Shown: positions 52,735 through 62,147 of the stretch, piece after piece
Position numbering within the stretch: position 1 is the first letter of the stretch
How the letters are laid out: each line of letters opens with the position of its first letter
Translations under genes and position numbers: made by a program
NCBI RefSeq assembly: GCF_005843925.1
Contig: NZ_VCBC01000008.1
Span: 62,001-126,000, forward strand
Source of the DNA: Thalassotalea litorea
Lineage (GTDB): Bacteria > Pseudomonadota > Gammaproteobacteria > Enterobacterales > Alteromonadaceae
Reading direction: 5' to 3'
Length of the DNA: 64,000 nucleotides
Notes under the pieces: generated by a model
Database searches by the model: none
Told to the model about the DNA's origin: nothing
The model's input: only the letters and a program-made list of their open reading frames with translations

Positions 52735-53937
52735 ATGGGCAGGTTAATGGAAAGATTTGATTGTCTGATTATCGGTGGCGGTATGGTTGGGGCGACTACA
52801 GCGGTCGCCTTAGCGGAATTAGGGCTGAAAATTGCGTTGGTTGATACCCATAAACCCCAACCTGAATTGCTGGCTGAAGCCTCGTCATTTATTGACACGC
52901 AAGATTTTAATCTCAGGGTATCTGCCATATCCCTAGGCTCAGAGCAGTTTTTACAACAATTGCAAATATGGCAACAAGTGCTGGAATGGCGAGCATGTCC
53001 TTATCGACGTCTTGGCGTTTGGGAGCATGGCATGAGTTATGCTGAATTTCATTGCGATCAAATCAAACAGTCTCATCTTGGCCATATCGTTGAAAATCAT
53101 TTGTTGCAGGCGTCTGCCTGGAGACAAATGCAAAATAAACCCAACATTACTGTCTTTGCACCGGCAAATCTGCAAGCGATTGACTGTCATCCAGACAAGG
53201 TAATTGCCCGCATCGACGACAAAGAAATTTACTGTGAGTTGCTGCTTGGTGCCGATGGTGGCAATTCTAATGTGCGTCGGATGGCAGAGATTGGCACCAG
53301 CGGTTGGGATTACCAGCACTCGGCGATGTTAATTAATGTCATCACTGAGCACGAGCAACAAGACATTACCTGGCAGCATTTTATTGATGGTGCTCCGGTG
53401 GCAATGTTACCTTTGCCGGGCAATCGCGCATCGTTGGTTTGGTACGACAAACCCAATACCATCAACGAATTGGCAAATTTGTCAAACGCACAACTCCAAC
53501 AAAAAATCCTAGACCATTTTCCGAAACGCCTCGGCCAGATAGAGGTTGTTGATAAAGCGGCATTCCCTTTGGTTCGGCGCCATGCTAATCAATATGTGAA
53601 AGGCCGTGTTGTTTTGCTTGGTGACGCCGCCCATTCCATCAATCCGTTAGCGGGGCAGGGGGTAAACCTTGGTTTTAAAGATGTAAAAGCGTTACAGGAA
53701 GTGATAGCTACCGCGATAGGTTCGGGCGAGCATTACGCAAGTGCGAAGGTTTTACAGCGTTATGAGAAACAGCGTCGCAATGATAATTTGTTGATGATGA
53801 CAACCATGGATTTAATTTACCGAGGCTTTAAACAACCTTCGGGACCAATAAAACTGTTACGAAATCTAGGGCTCTTCGGCGCTCAACGGCTTGGACCGAT
53901 TAAAGACAAGGTATTGGCTTACGCCTGCGGCTTGTAA
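52735..53937 (+). CDS. ubiF: UbiH/UbiF/UbiI-family FAD monooxygenase (probable UbiF)
   Basis: A 400-residue flavoprotein hydroxylase of ubiquinone synthesis. It has the FAD dinucleotide motif DCLIIGGGMVGATTAVALAE at residues 9-28, DGGNSNVRRMAEIG near 177, and the family signature VVLLGDAAHSINPLAGQGVN near residue 297. Family members hydroxylate the quinone ring. UbiF is favoured because in E. coli ubiF lies beside the tRNA cluster containing leuW and the miaB operon, the same neighbourhood as here; UbiI or UbiH activity cannot be excluded. The start is ATG at 52735 or four codons later. Confidence 0.78.
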   Translation: MGRLMERFDCLIIGGGMVGATTAVALAELGLKIALVDTHKPQPELLAEASSFIDTQDFNLRVSAISLGSEQFLQQLQIWQQVLEWRACPYRRLGVWEHGMSYAEFHCDQIKQSHLGHIVENHLLQASAWRQMQNKPNITVFAPANLQAIDCHPDKVIARIDDKEIYCELLLGADGGNSNVRRMAEIGTSGWDYQHSAMLINVITEHEQQDITWQHFIDGAPVAMLPLPGNRASLVWYDKPNTINELANLSNAQLQQKILDHFPKRLGQIEVVDKAAFPLVRRHANQYVKGRVVLLGDAAHSINPLAGQGVNLGFKDVKALQEVIATAIGSGEHYASAKVLQRYEKQRRNDNLLMMTTMDLIYRGFKQPSGPIKLLRNLGLFGAQRLGPIKDKVLAYACGL

Positions 53938-53945
53938 GCTAAAAA

Positions 53946-54005
53946 AAATCAAGGGGTCAGAGTTGTTGATTTTCCCATCAACAACTCTGACCCCTTGATT
54001 TTTTC
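53946..54005. repeat. GGGGTCAGAGT palindrome, copy 2 (REP-like, terminator-capable)
   Basis: Perfect arms ATCAAGGGGTCAGAGTTGTT and complement with a short loop, flanked by A-runs on the left and T-runs on the right, nine bases after the UbiF-like stop. The flanks let it act as a terminator on either strand. Compared with copy 1 the arm carries T where copy 1 has C, and the partner carries A where copy 1 has G. Confidence 0.9.
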
Positions 54006-54020
54006 GTGATAAACGAAAAA

Positions 54021-54064
54021 AACTCCGAAGTTAATCTCATCAGAAATTAGCTTCGGAGTTTTTT
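54021..54064 (-). terminator. Terminator of the tRNA-Leu transcript
   Basis: Stem AACTCCGAAG / CTTCGGAGTT extended by imperfect TTAAT/ATTAG pairing, with A-runs on the left giving a T-run on the minus strand. It sits three bases from the CCA end of the tRNA. Confidence 0.88.
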
Positions 54065-54066
54065 AA

Positions 54067-54151
<85 letters not shown>

Positions 54152-54263
54152 GAACGATGTGCATTATAGGGAAGGCAATTTAAAGCGCAAGCTTTTTTTA
54201 TGAGGAATTTTAAAAAATTTGTTCGTTTGTCTGATAAATGCTCACAAGGCGGGATGTGTCATC

Positions 54264-54290
54264 AAAAAAGGCGCAAAATTAGCGCCTTTT
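54264..54290 (-). terminator. Terminator of the M49-like peptidase gene
   Basis: Minus strand: stem AAAAGGCGC / GCGCCTTTT with a seven-base loop, ending in six T residues, 21 bases after the stop. Confidence 0.9.
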
Positions 54291-54310
54291 CGAGGCATGA
54301 TCATATCGGC

Positions 54311-55966
54311 TTAAAGTCCAAGCACCATCTTGCCTTGCTTGAAGACAATGTCGACTGGAATTTGCGCATCTTCAAGTTTGGCTAAATCTGCCGCCAACGC
54401 TTCTTTAATCATTCCCGATTCTTCCATGAGCTTGCCGACACCATCATAATCGCCATCACCCTGTAATGTCAGGATCCGCTCCGACAATGAATCGATTGCT
54501 GCGGTCATCTTCTCCATGTTGACACTGTATAAACCTTGCTCGTCGCGGGAAAACGCGCCATTGTCGGCAAAGTAATTAAAACGAACCATATTGGCCTTGC
54601 CATGGGCGCTGCTGGCTCCGAATCGCACAGAGCGGAAAATGCCCGCCATAAATGTGGTGTAGTAGTCTTTTAACTCACCTTCGGTAATAACCTTCTCGGC
54701 TAACAATTGACGCACCATATACAGCCCAAGGATATCCGCTTTCCCTTCCTCTAAGGCAGAAGCATGTTCTTTCAACGCCTGGCGCACGGTGCCTTTGTCA
54801 TTAATGGTATTTTTAATGCCTAAACCGTGAGCCACTTCATGGAACATGGTATTGGCAAAAAAGGCATTGAAAGTGACGTGTTTGCGGTCTTCTTCAACAA
54901 TCAGTTGTTTGGAAATTGGCAACATAATGGCGTCAAACTTTGCGCGCATGGCATTTTTTAACTGTAGGCGGCGAGTGCCTTTTTGTAATTGAACTTCTTC
55001 GTCATTTGGCAGGTTAATGGCAATCGTTTTACCGCCGGCGTTGGAATGACCCGCGTAGTAGATAACATCGTACGCATTCAGATCGGCATCGGATCCTGGC
55101 ACTTCTTTTTTATAGGCTTTTTTCACCGGTAAATCTTTCTGAAGTTTGGGCAGGTGTTCGGCATATTTCGCCAACTTGTCGCTCCAACTCATGTCTTTGA
55201 CCAAGACATAGGATTCAAAGGCGCTGCGATAACCGAACAATAAATCTTCATAGGTTTCGATCGGGCCGATGACCACATCAATGGGGTTGGTTTTCATATC
55301 CATCCAAGCCATATCGGATGCCTGATATTCATCACTGCGCAACGCTTTCGCGCGCATTTTTAAGTAATTGCCAAAGGCTTTATCATCGGCATACGTCGAC
55401 GCTTTTTCTAAAATCGCCGCCGCGCGATCAATGTGATCGGTATAGGCTTCCGAATAGGGGATCGAGAAAAGGTTGCCTTCTTTGTCTTTGCGCACGACAG
55501 TGTATAATGACGTTTTGCCTTTAAAATCGGCGTTTTCAAACGCTTCTTTGCTCATATCTTCCGGGTAAAATTGTGCCCCTTCACTCTTTTCTGCCACCGA
55601 GGTCAGAAATGGTTTGTCAGCATCGAGACGATCCCAGGGACCATAGTTGATCTCGACAAAACGTTTTACCGCCGGATCATCAATTTGTTTCAGCAGTTCT
55701 TTTTTTCCTTCGCCATAGGCTTGTAACCAAAACAGTTCATCCATAATTTTTGAAGCATCAATAAGCAAGGACAACATCTCACGCTGATTATCACTTAAAT
55801 GGCTAAGGTCGGCATTGAGTTCAACTTCCTGATAGATATTCAGGCGTTCTTTAAATTCTGGTTTTAATGTGAGGCGCTTTTCGGTCGCAGTTACTTGCAT
55901 GCTACCGAGACTGGTGGCAAGTAATATCGCCGCGCTTAAGCGTGAAATTGATTTTAAAGCCAACAT
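54311..55966 (-). CDS. Secreted M49-like zinc peptidase (dipeptidyl-peptidase III-related)
   Basis: 551 residues from the ATG at 55966, which has GGAG seven bases upstream; a longer frame to 56041 is rejected. The signal peptide is LALKSISRLSAAILLATSLG. The zinc site is TMFHEVAHGLGI (His376 and His380) with the downstream EEGKADILGLY supplying the third ligand, as in the DPP-III layout. DPP III has HExxGH, while here the helix is the shorter HExxH, a known bacterial subgroup as far as I recall. It probably trims peptides in the periplasm. Monocistronic. Confidence 0.8.
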   Translation of the reverse strand: MLALKSISRLSAAILLATSLGSMQVTATEKRLTLKPEFKERLNIYQEVELNADLSHLSDNQREMLSLLIDASKIMDELFWLQAYGEGKKELLKQIDDPAVKRFVEINYGPWDRLDADKPFLTSVAEKSEGAQFYPEDMSKEAFENADFKGKTSLYTVVRKDKEGNLFSIPYSEAYTDHIDRAAAILEKASTYADDKAFGNYLKMRAKALRSDEYQASDMAWMDMKTNPIDVVIGPIETYEDLLFGYRSAFESYVLVKDMSWSDKLAKYAEHLPKLQKDLPVKKAYKKEVPGSDADLNAYDVIYYAGHSNAGGKTIAINLPNDEEVQLQKGTRRLQLKNAMRAKFDAIMLPISKQLIVEEDRKHVTFNAFFANTMFHEVAHGLGIKNTINDKGTVRQALKEHASALEEGKADILGLYMVRQLLAEKVITEGELKDYYTTFMAGIFRSVRFGASSAHGKANMVRFNYFADNGAFSRDEQGLYSVNMEKMTAAIDSLSERILTLQGDGDYDGVGKLMEESGMIKEALAADLAKLEDAQIPVDIVFKQGKMVLGL

Positions 55967-56224
55967 AAAAATACTCCATGACAATTTTTGGCAGTGTGAG
56001 AACTGTTTACTTCGTCGCCATTTCTTGGCGAGTAGCGTCAATGAACAGTCCTTAGCTATGGCGAAAGACTAGAAAATTATCGTAACAATAGCAACTTGTG
56101 TTGTTTTACCAGTGCCTTCACACCGTTAAACATTATTACCTGCGAAGATTCATTTTTTTGAGCAAAATGATGAATTTTGCGTTAACTTATCAAAGTAGTT
56201 TCGATATTTTATGAGGGAAAGGCT

Positions 56225-56725
56225 ATGAAACATATTGTGATTTCGTTTTTAGGTAAGGATAAACCCGGTATCGTTGATACGCTGGCGACAACCGTAAAAC
56301 AGCATCATGGTAACTGGCAAACCTCAAGTATGCGCAAGTTATCGGGATTTTTTGCAGGTATTTTGGAGGTCTCGGTCGATAGTGAGCACAGCGATGGTCT
56401 GTTGTCGGCGCTTGAAAGTATCGACGGATTGCAAATATCTACTCAGGTGGCCGAGCCGGAATCGGCGGCTGATGCAACCATACGATTGGATCTTACCGCC
56501 AATGATCGAATCGGTATTATTGGAGAAATTTCGTCCGTTATTCATGCCAAGGGCGGCAATCTGGTAAAGCTGGTCAGTACTCAGGGAAATGCACCGCATT
56601 TTGGCCAGAAACTATTTAAAGCGACTGCTACCATCGCCATTACCGGTGAAGAGCATATTGATGCATTAGTTGGAGCGTTAGAAGGGATCGCAGACGATTT
56701 AATTGTTGATGTGGTCGTAAACTAA
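56225..56725 (+). CDS. GcvR-like double ACT-domain regulatory protein
   Basis: A 166-residue protein made of two ACT domains: residues 3-75 (HIVISFLGKDKPGIVDTLAT, MRKLSGFFAGILEVSVDS) and 85-165 (ATIRLDLTANDRIGIIGEIS, GQKLFKATATIAITGEE). This is the layout of GcvR, which binds glycine and restrains GcvA in the glycine-cleavage regulon. No gcv gene is nearby, so another amino-acid-sensing role is possible. GAGGGAAAGGCT gives a strong ribosome-binding site. Confidence 0.8.
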   Translation: MKHIVISFLGKDKPGIVDTLATTVKQHHGNWQTSSMRKLSGFFAGILEVSVDSEHSDGLLSALESIDGLQISTQVAEPESAADATIRLDLTANDRIGIIGEISSVIHAKGGNLVKLVSTQGNAPHFGQKLFKATATIAITGEEHIDALVGALEGIADDLIVDVVVN

Positions 56726-56910
56726 CGCTTCTTCGTGTGATAACGGAAATTGAAATTTCCTTAAGATAATAGGTGACAGGGCTCAGAAAAAGCACGTCAC
56801 CTTGCGTCATTCACCGCTTGAACTCACAGCTCAACTCGGCCGTTGGCACTAAGTGAAATTACCGGATTAGCCTGTATGATGCAAATAAGTAAAAATATTT
56901 TTCTAGAGAA

Positions 56911-56937
56911 ACAAAAAAGCCACCAGGCGGTGGCTTT
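56911..56937 (-). terminator. Terminator of pstS
   Basis: Minus strand: stem AAAGCCACC / GGTGGCTTT with a four-base loop and a six-T tail, 28 bases after the pstS stop. Confidence 0.92.
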
Positions 56938-56964
56938 CAACTATAAGGCGTTAATCGTTAACGA

Positions 56965-57933
56965 TTAAAAAAGCCCAAGTTTTTTCAATTCTTTCTCAGA
57001 TACCGTTGCCGGAAGTGGGATGTAGCCATCTTTTTCGACAATTTTCTGCCCCGACTTCGATAAAAGCATTTTTAAAAACTCGGCTTCTTTTGGCGCTAAT
57101 GGCTTACTTGGATGCTTATTCACATAAACATACAGATAACGAGACAGTGGATAGTCACCAGAGATAGCATTATCCATATTGGCATCAACGTAATCGTTAC
57201 CTTTCTTACTCAGGGGCAGGGCACGAACACCAGAAGTCTTATAGCCAATACCTGAATAACCGATACCGTTAAGTGAAGCGGAAACCGATTGCACGACTGA
57301 GGCGCTGCCCGGTTGCTCGTTTACGGTATTTTTAAAATCCCCTTTACATAAGGCTTTGGATTTAAAGTAACCGTAAGTACCTGATACAGAGTTTCGGCCA
57401 TACAGTTGAATGTCTTTCCCAGCCCAGTCACCCGTGAGTTCAAGATCACCCCAGCGATCAAAGTCTTTTTCGCCTTTACATTTACGGTTGCTAGAAAAAA
57501 TCGCGTCAACCTGTTGAATGCTCAAACCTTCAATCGGGTTATCTTTGTGCACGAACACCGCTAATGCGTCAATGGCAACCCGCACTGGTGTTGGTTTATA
57601 ACCAAATTTCTTTTCAAAAGCCTGGATTTCTTTAGATTTCATCTTGCGGCTCATTGGCCCCATATTGGCGGTGGCTTCCGTCAATGCAGGTGGCGCCGTT
57701 GAAGAACCTGCCGCCTGGATCTGAATGTTCACGCTTGGATAATTGCGCTTAAATTCTTCCGCCCAAAATGTCATCATGTTGGCAAGCGTATCAGAGCCCA
57801 CAGAAGAAAGGTTGCCAGAAATACCACTTACTTTCTTGTATTCGGGTAGATTCTCATCCATTGCCAATGTAGATTGGCTGGTGAACGTGGCAATCGTAAA
57901 ACTTACCGCGGTTAATACTCGCTTCATCGTCAT
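56965..57933 (-). CDS. pstS: Phosphate-binding periplasmic protein PstS family
   Basis: A 322-residue solute-binding protein with a signal peptide ([20 protein letters not shown], cleavage near residue 24). The phosphate-site pattern is visible: [20 protein letters not shown] near 40, [21 protein letters not shown] near 73, and [18 protein letters not shown] near 178. GGAG precedes the ATG at 57933 by six bases. It binds inorganic phosphate for the Pst ABC importer, whose other genes are not in this window. A Pho box lies upstream. Confidence 0.92.
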   Translation of the reverse strand: MTMKRVLTAVSFTIATFTSQSTLAMDENLPEYKKVSGISGNLSSVGSDTLANMMTFWAEEFKRNYPSVNIQIQAAGSSTAPPALTEATANMGPMSRKMKSKEIQAFEKKFGYKPTPVRVAIDALAVFVHKDNPIEGLSIQQVDAIFSSNRKCKGEKDFDRWGDLELTGDWAGKDIQLYGRNSVSGTYGYFKSKALCKGDFKNTVNEQPGSASVVQSVSASLNGIGYSGIGYKTSGVRALPLSKKGNDYVDANMDNAISGDYPLSRYLYVYVNKHPSKPLAPKEAEFLKMLLSKSGQKIVEKDGYIPLPATVSEKELKKLGLF

Positions 57934-57988
57934 TGTATTCTCCCAAGATTTGTCTTGATTAAAAAATTCAAAATTATCTTAAGAACTA

Positions 57989-58010
57989 ATTGTGACGCTT
58001 TTATGACAAG
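57989..58010 (-). promoter_or_regulatory. Pho box upstream of pstS
   Basis: Minus strand CTTGTCATAAAAGCGTCACA, two TGTCA-like half sites 11 bases apart, matching the PhoB consensus. It lies about 60 bases upstream of the pstS start. Confidence 0.88.
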
Positions 58011-58164
58011 TCGTGAATTAATATTTAAAACGATGTAACTACAACCAAATCATCCTATGCCGAATCGTTGCCTTTCCCGATAAATATTATATTTCAGATA
58101 CCATTTTATTAATGAAAAGTTAATGCTTACAGCGGCGTCTAAAAATAAGGGAAAAAAATTTTAA

Positions 58165-58195
58165 CTTGTCACAAAAGTGTCATATTCAAATGTCA
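58165..58195 (+). promoter_or_regulatory. Pho box upstream of the porin gene
   Basis: Contains TTGTCACAAAAGTGTCAT and a third TGTCA 13 bases on, so three half sites in tandem. It lies about 53 bases upstream of the porin start. Confidence 0.9.
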
Positions 58196-58247
58196 CAATG
58201 CGCTCAACAAAAATTACTATTAGCCAATTAATCTTTAGGGTAGCGCA

Positions 58248-59189
58248 ATGAACTTAGTAAAAACTTCGGCAGCATTCGCTGTATTCACTGTATTTTCTTC
58301 GACAGCTTTAGCAAACAACGAATTTTATGGTAAAGCCAACGTGACTGTTCAACTTTCTGACGAAGGTGAGGGCAGTTTCTCGGAAGTGAAAAGTAACGCA
58401 TCACGTTTAGGGGTTAACTCTCACTATGAAATTAGTGATGACTTAAAAGTGATTGTTAAATTCGAAGTACAGGTTGATGTAGACGGTGAAGGTGACGAAA
58501 ACATCTCTGGACGCAATCAATATGTCGGTTTGGAAGGAAGCTTCGGTAAATTAGTACTGGGCAAAAACGATACGGTTACTAAGCAGTCGCAAGGTAAAGT
58601 TGATTTATTCAACGATATGGAAGGCGATATCAAAAATATTTTTCAAGGTGAAAACCGTCTTCGTGATACCGTAACCTACAAGACTCCAAAATTTGGCCAG
58701 TTCCAGTTAGGTCTTACTTACGTAACTAACGGTAGTGCCAATGAGGATGACGAAGGCGTCAGTGCAGCACTGTTTTACGGGGACAATCAATTGAAGCAAA
58801 CAGATTGGTTCGCTTCAGTTGCCATGGACCGTGATGTTAAAGGGTATGATGTTAATCGTGCAACGGTTTCAACCAAGTTAGCGGGCATTGTTTTAGGTGC
58901 GATGATCCAGAATCAGGAAAATCTTGATTCCGGTGAAGAATTGGACGGATACTTTGTTTCAGCAAAATATTCTATCGAAAACTGGGATCTTAAAGGCCAA
59001 TTTCAAAGCGGCAATTATGAATTGGAAGAGACGGGTTTGGTAACGTCAGACGATGCGACTGGCTACACCGTTGGTGTTGATTATAAACTTGCCAAAAATG
59101 CCAAAATCATGGCGTTTTACACCGACTTTCAATTTGATGATGCAACTGACCGTAACTATTTCGGTACCGGTATCGAATATAAATTCTAA
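58248..59189 (+). CDS. Phosphate-regulated outer-membrane porin
   Basis: A 313-residue protein with a signal peptide (MNLVKTSAAFAVFTVFSSTALA-NN) and a porin-type barrel: FYGKANVTVQLSDEGEG at the start of the mature part, SRLGVNSHYEISDDLKVIVK near 43, RNQYVGLEGSFGKLVLGKND near 83, RDTVTYKTPKFGQFQLGLTY near 138, and a C-terminal FGTGIEYKF ending in Phe. It forms a trimeric diffusion pore, most likely phosphate-preferring like PhoE, given the Pho box. Transcribed alone, with a terminator at 59255. Confidence 0.88.
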   Translation: MNLVKTSAAFAVFTVFSSTALANNEFYGKANVTVQLSDEGEGSFSEVKSNASRLGVNSHYEISDDLKVIVKFEVQVDVDGEGDENISGRNQYVGLEGSFGKLVLGKNDTVTKQSQGKVDLFNDMEGDIKNIFQGENRLRDTVTYKTPKFGQFQLGLTYVTNGSANEDDEGVSAALFYGDNQLKQTDWFASVAMDRDVKGYDVNRATVSTKLAGIVLGAMIQNQENLDSGEELDGYFVSAKYSIENWDLKGQFQSGNYELEETGLVTSDDATGYTVGVDYKLAKNAKIMAFYTDFQFDDATDRNYFGTGIEYKF

Positions 59190-59254
59190 GTTTGAGGGCA
59201 GTCAAGGGTTTAAACATCCTGTTTAATCACGCCCCTTAACCCGGACAATAAAGA

Positions 59255-59278
59255 AGCCGCATTTAATGCGGCTTTTTT
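59255..59278 (+). terminator. Terminator of the porin gene
   Basis: Stem AGCCGCAT / ATGCGGCT with a three-base loop followed by TTTTT, 66 bases after the stop. Confidence 0.92.
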
Positions 59279-59321
59279 CTTGCTAATTGCAACGGTATAA
59301 CTGATGATCTTTTTATGAACA

Positions 59322-59340
59322 CTGTCATAAAAGTGTCATC
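59322..59340 (+). promoter_or_regulatory. Pho box upstream of phoBR
   Basis: CTGTCATAAAAGTGTCATC, two half sites 11 bases apart and an almost perfect PhoB site, 55 bases before the phoB start. It shows positive autoregulation. Confidence 0.93.
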
Positions 59341-59394
59341 TTGGGTAGGCACAATGAGGTTAGTGTTTAGTTAATCAGTTTGTCAGGAAGGACT

Positions 59395-60087
59395 ATGAAC
59401 CGACAAATATTAGTTGTTGAAGATGAAGCGCCGATCCGGGAAATGATCACCTTTGTGCTCGAGCAAAATGGTTTTAATACCATCGAAGCGGCAGACTATA
59501 ACGAAGCAAAGGCTTGTTTAGTTGACCCGCTGCCGGATTTGGTATTGTTGGACTGGATGTTACCCGGTGGTAGCGGCATTAAAATTGCCAAGGAGATGAA
59601 GCAGCTCGACTACACTCGAAAAATTCCAATCATCATGCTAACGGCTCGCTCCGACGAAGACGATAAAGTGAAAGGCTTTGACGTTGGTGTTGATGACTAT
59701 GTGACCAAACCTTTTTCTCCCAAAGAACTGATTGCTCGCATTAAAGCGGTGATCCGTCGCGTGGTGCCAACGGCGTTAGAAGAGTTAATCGAGTTCAAAG
59801 GCCTTAGCTTAGATCCGGTTTCACACCGTGTTGCCATCGATAACAAGCCAATTGAACTTGGGCCGACAGAGTTTAAGATGCTGCACTTTTTTATGACTCA
59901 CCCCGAAAGAGTTTACTCCAGAGAACAATTACTTGATAATGTTTGGGGAACCAATGTTTATGTGGAAGACCGAACGGTGGATGTGCATATTCGGCGGCTA
60001 CGCAAATCTATTTCGGGCGATGGTCATGAAGAGTTTGTGCAAACCGTACGCGGTGCAGGCTATCGATTTTCCAGTAAGGTTAACTAA
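59395..60087 (+). CDS. phoB: Phosphate regulon response regulator PhoB
   Basis: 230 residues from the ATG at 59395, preceded by AGGAAGG; an earlier in-frame start at 59380 is rejected. The receiver domain has acidic pocket E9-D10 and phospho-acceptor D53 in [11 protein letters not shown], plus [17 protein letters not shown] and [17 protein letters not shown]. The winged-helix domain has [13 protein letters not shown] and [12 protein letters not shown]. It activates pstS, the porin and its own operon through the Pho boxes found here. Confidence 0.96.
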   Translation: MNRQILVVEDEAPIREMITFVLEQNGFNTIEAADYNEAKACLVDPLPDLVLLDWMLPGGSGIKIAKEMKQLDYTRKIPIIMLTARSDEDDKVKGFDVGVDDYVTKPFSPKELIARIKAVIRRVVPTALEELIEFKGLSLDPVSHRVAIDNKPIELGPTEFKMLHFFMTHPERVYSREQLLDNVWGTNVYVEDRTVDVHIRRLRKSISGDGHEEFVQTVRGAGYRFSSKVN

Positions 60088-60093
60088 TCAACT

Positions 60094-61425
60094 ATGATCT
60101 ACCGCTTTTCGTTAAAACAGTTTTTCGGTCGAGTTTTAACGCTCATTGGTTGCCTTGTGGTTGTTGGTTTGCTGTTTGACCAACTGCTGTTAGTGCTATT
60201 GTGCGGTGCAGTCATTACCCTGATTTGGAATTACCAACATCTGCTTAAACTAATTAATTGGCTATGGCAGAAAAATCTGATTTCTCCCCCTGAGTCGCAC
60301 GGCGTCTGGGGCCATATTTACGATGGCATCTACCGACGAACTCAAAAATACCGCCGAAAACAACGTGAATTAAATGCCCGGATCCGCAAATTTCGCGATG
60401 GTGCAGAAGCGCTACCCGATGCCGCTATCGTATTGGATTTAGATTATTGTATCCGCTGGTGCAATAAAAAAGCCACGTCTTTGCTCGGCATTCGCTGGCC
60501 TTTGGATAATGGCCAACGCATTACCAATTTAGTACGTTCGCCAGAGCTGGCAAATTATGTCGGCAAACAAGATTTTTCCTCACCTTGCTCGCTTGAATCC
60601 CCCGACAATGAAGATCAACAATTAGAGCTACGGTTTATGCCATATGGCGAAAAACAGCTGTTGTTGCTTGCCCGTGATGTCAGCCAATTACACCGGGTTG
60701 AGAAAATGCGTCGTGATTTCATTGCCAACGTATCCCATGAGTTAAAAACTCCGTTGACTGTGGTGCGCGGGTATGTCGAGATGATCCAGGAAGATAACGA
60801 TTTTTCTGATCACTGGTCGCGCTCATTTGACACCATTGAACAGCAGGTCACGCGCATGGACCGACTGGTTCAACAACTGCTTATACTCTCTCGGGTGGAG
60901 GTCTCCGGTGATAGTGAAATTCGAACTATGGTGAATATTCCTCATCTGATCAGTGCCTTAGTTGAAGATGCCTCGGTGCTAAATAAGAATAAACAGCATC
61001 GAATGTCCTTTGATATTGATGAAACCCTTGGCGTGATGGGGAATGAGTCGGAATTAAAAAGTGCGTTTGCAAATTTACTGGTGAATGCAATCAACTACAC
61101 CAGTGACGGCGGCGAAATCCAAGTCAGCTGGCAGCGAATTGGCGATCATTGTGTGTATCAGGTTTGCGACACCGGCGATGGTATTCGACCCGAAGACATT
61201 GACCGCTTAACCGAGCGCTTTTATCGAGTCGATAAATCTCGCTCCAGAAATACAGGCGGAACCGGTTTAGGTCTGGCGATTGTCAAACATGTCGCCCAGC
61301 ATCATAACGCGCAATTGCATATTGAAAGCATTTTGCATAAGGGCTCAACTTTTCGAATCGAATTCCCTGCCGAGGACAGCTTTATTCTTGGCGAAAACTA
61401 TCCTCACCAGCAATCGACTTTTTAA
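60094..61425 (+). CDS. phoR: Phosphate regulon sensor kinase PhoR
   Basis: A 443-residue protein with two N-terminal membrane helices (residues 10-50), a charged linker, a PAS domain (residues 105-200; ALPDAAIVLDLDYCIRWCNK), and kinase core: H-box FIANVSHELKTPLTVVRGYV near 211, N-box LLVNAINYTSDGGEI, and GTGLGLAIVKHVAQ. It senses phosphate status via the Pst system and phosphorylates PhoB. It starts six bases after phoB. Confidence 0.95.
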   Translation: MIYRFSLKQFFGRVLTLIGCLVVVGLLFDQLLLVLLCGAVITLIWNYQHLLKLINWLWQKNLISPPESHGVWGHIYDGIYRRTQKYRRKQRELNARIRKFRDGAEALPDAAIVLDLDYCIRWCNKKATSLLGIRWPLDNGQRITNLVRSPELANYVGKQDFSSPCSLESPDNEDQQLELRFMPYGEKQLLLLARDVSQLHRVEKMRRDFIANVSHELKTPLTVVRGYVEMIQEDNDFSDHWSRSFDTIEQQVTRMDRLVQQLLILSRVEVSGDSEIRTMVNIPHLISALVEDASVLNKNKQHRMSFDIDETLGVMGNESELKSAFANLLVNAINYTSDGGEIQVSWQRIGDHCVYQVCDTGDGIRPEDIDRLTERFYRVDKSRSRNTGGTGLGLAIVKHVAQHHNAQLHIESILHKGSTFRIEFPAEDSFILGENYPHQQSTF

Positions 61426-61612
61426 ATCTCAGCGTCGGCTGTAGCGCATTAATTACCGCGATGTTTACCGTTTAATTACCAACGTCTCATTTTCCTGAAC
61501 AGAGCTTATATTCAAAGGGATTTACGATACGTCGTATTTCGTAGTATTAGTTGAATTCAATCAGGAAATATGTAAACGTGATAAAACTTAATGTTTTCAA
61601 TTGGATATCATT

Positions 61613-62056
61613 ATGGTTGCGGGATGTTTGAAAATGGTAGTTTGTGTTGCGGTGTGCACTGTGATTCTTGGTTGCGATGCCAAGGTATCGGTTAACGAAT
61701 ATAGCCACGTGATTGATTCTAAAAATTATCATTCGCAATTAAATCGCTCAAAAGCTAAAAACGTAAAAACGGCAACGTCGTTATGTACACCAGGAAATGA
61801 GGTATTACCGATACGCATCAAGGTGGACAAATACAATAACTTATACGCCTATGGCTCGCAAATTAGTGAGTAATACTTCAAACAACGCATTAACGCCTTA
61901 CCTCCGGGGTGTAATAACGCCCGTATTACATTTCTTTATGAGAGTGAACAATCGCTCGAATATATGAATAAAATCAGTTTGATATTACGGCATTCCGGCA
62001 CATTTAAAATCTATGATCCGATATTGATCAAACTTCCCAGCCCCAGACTTGATTAA
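61613..62056 (+). pseudogene. ExbD-like lipoprotein gene broken by one in-frame TAA
   Basis: From the ATG at 61613 the frame encodes a lipoprotein signal (VVCVAVCTVILGCDAKVS; acylated Cys near residue 21) and continues to TAA at 61871-61873. The same frame then stays open for a further 60 codons to a stop at 62054-62056 (YFKQRINALPPGCNNARITF, then SGTFKIYDPILIKLP). Read through, the protein is about 147 residues and its middle (LPIRIKVDKYNNLYAYGSQI, then FKQRINALPP) looks like an ExbD/TolR periplasmic domain on a lipid anchor. A one-base change from GAA to TAA would explain the break. A truncated working form or a sequencing error are alternatives. Confidence 0.6.
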
Positions 62057-62147
62057 TTTGCCAATACCTGTCGCCAGACAATGGTGTGCAAAAGCGTTAA
62101 TATCGCAATAAAATGACACCTTGGCAAAAGGCAACAATGACCCTGGC

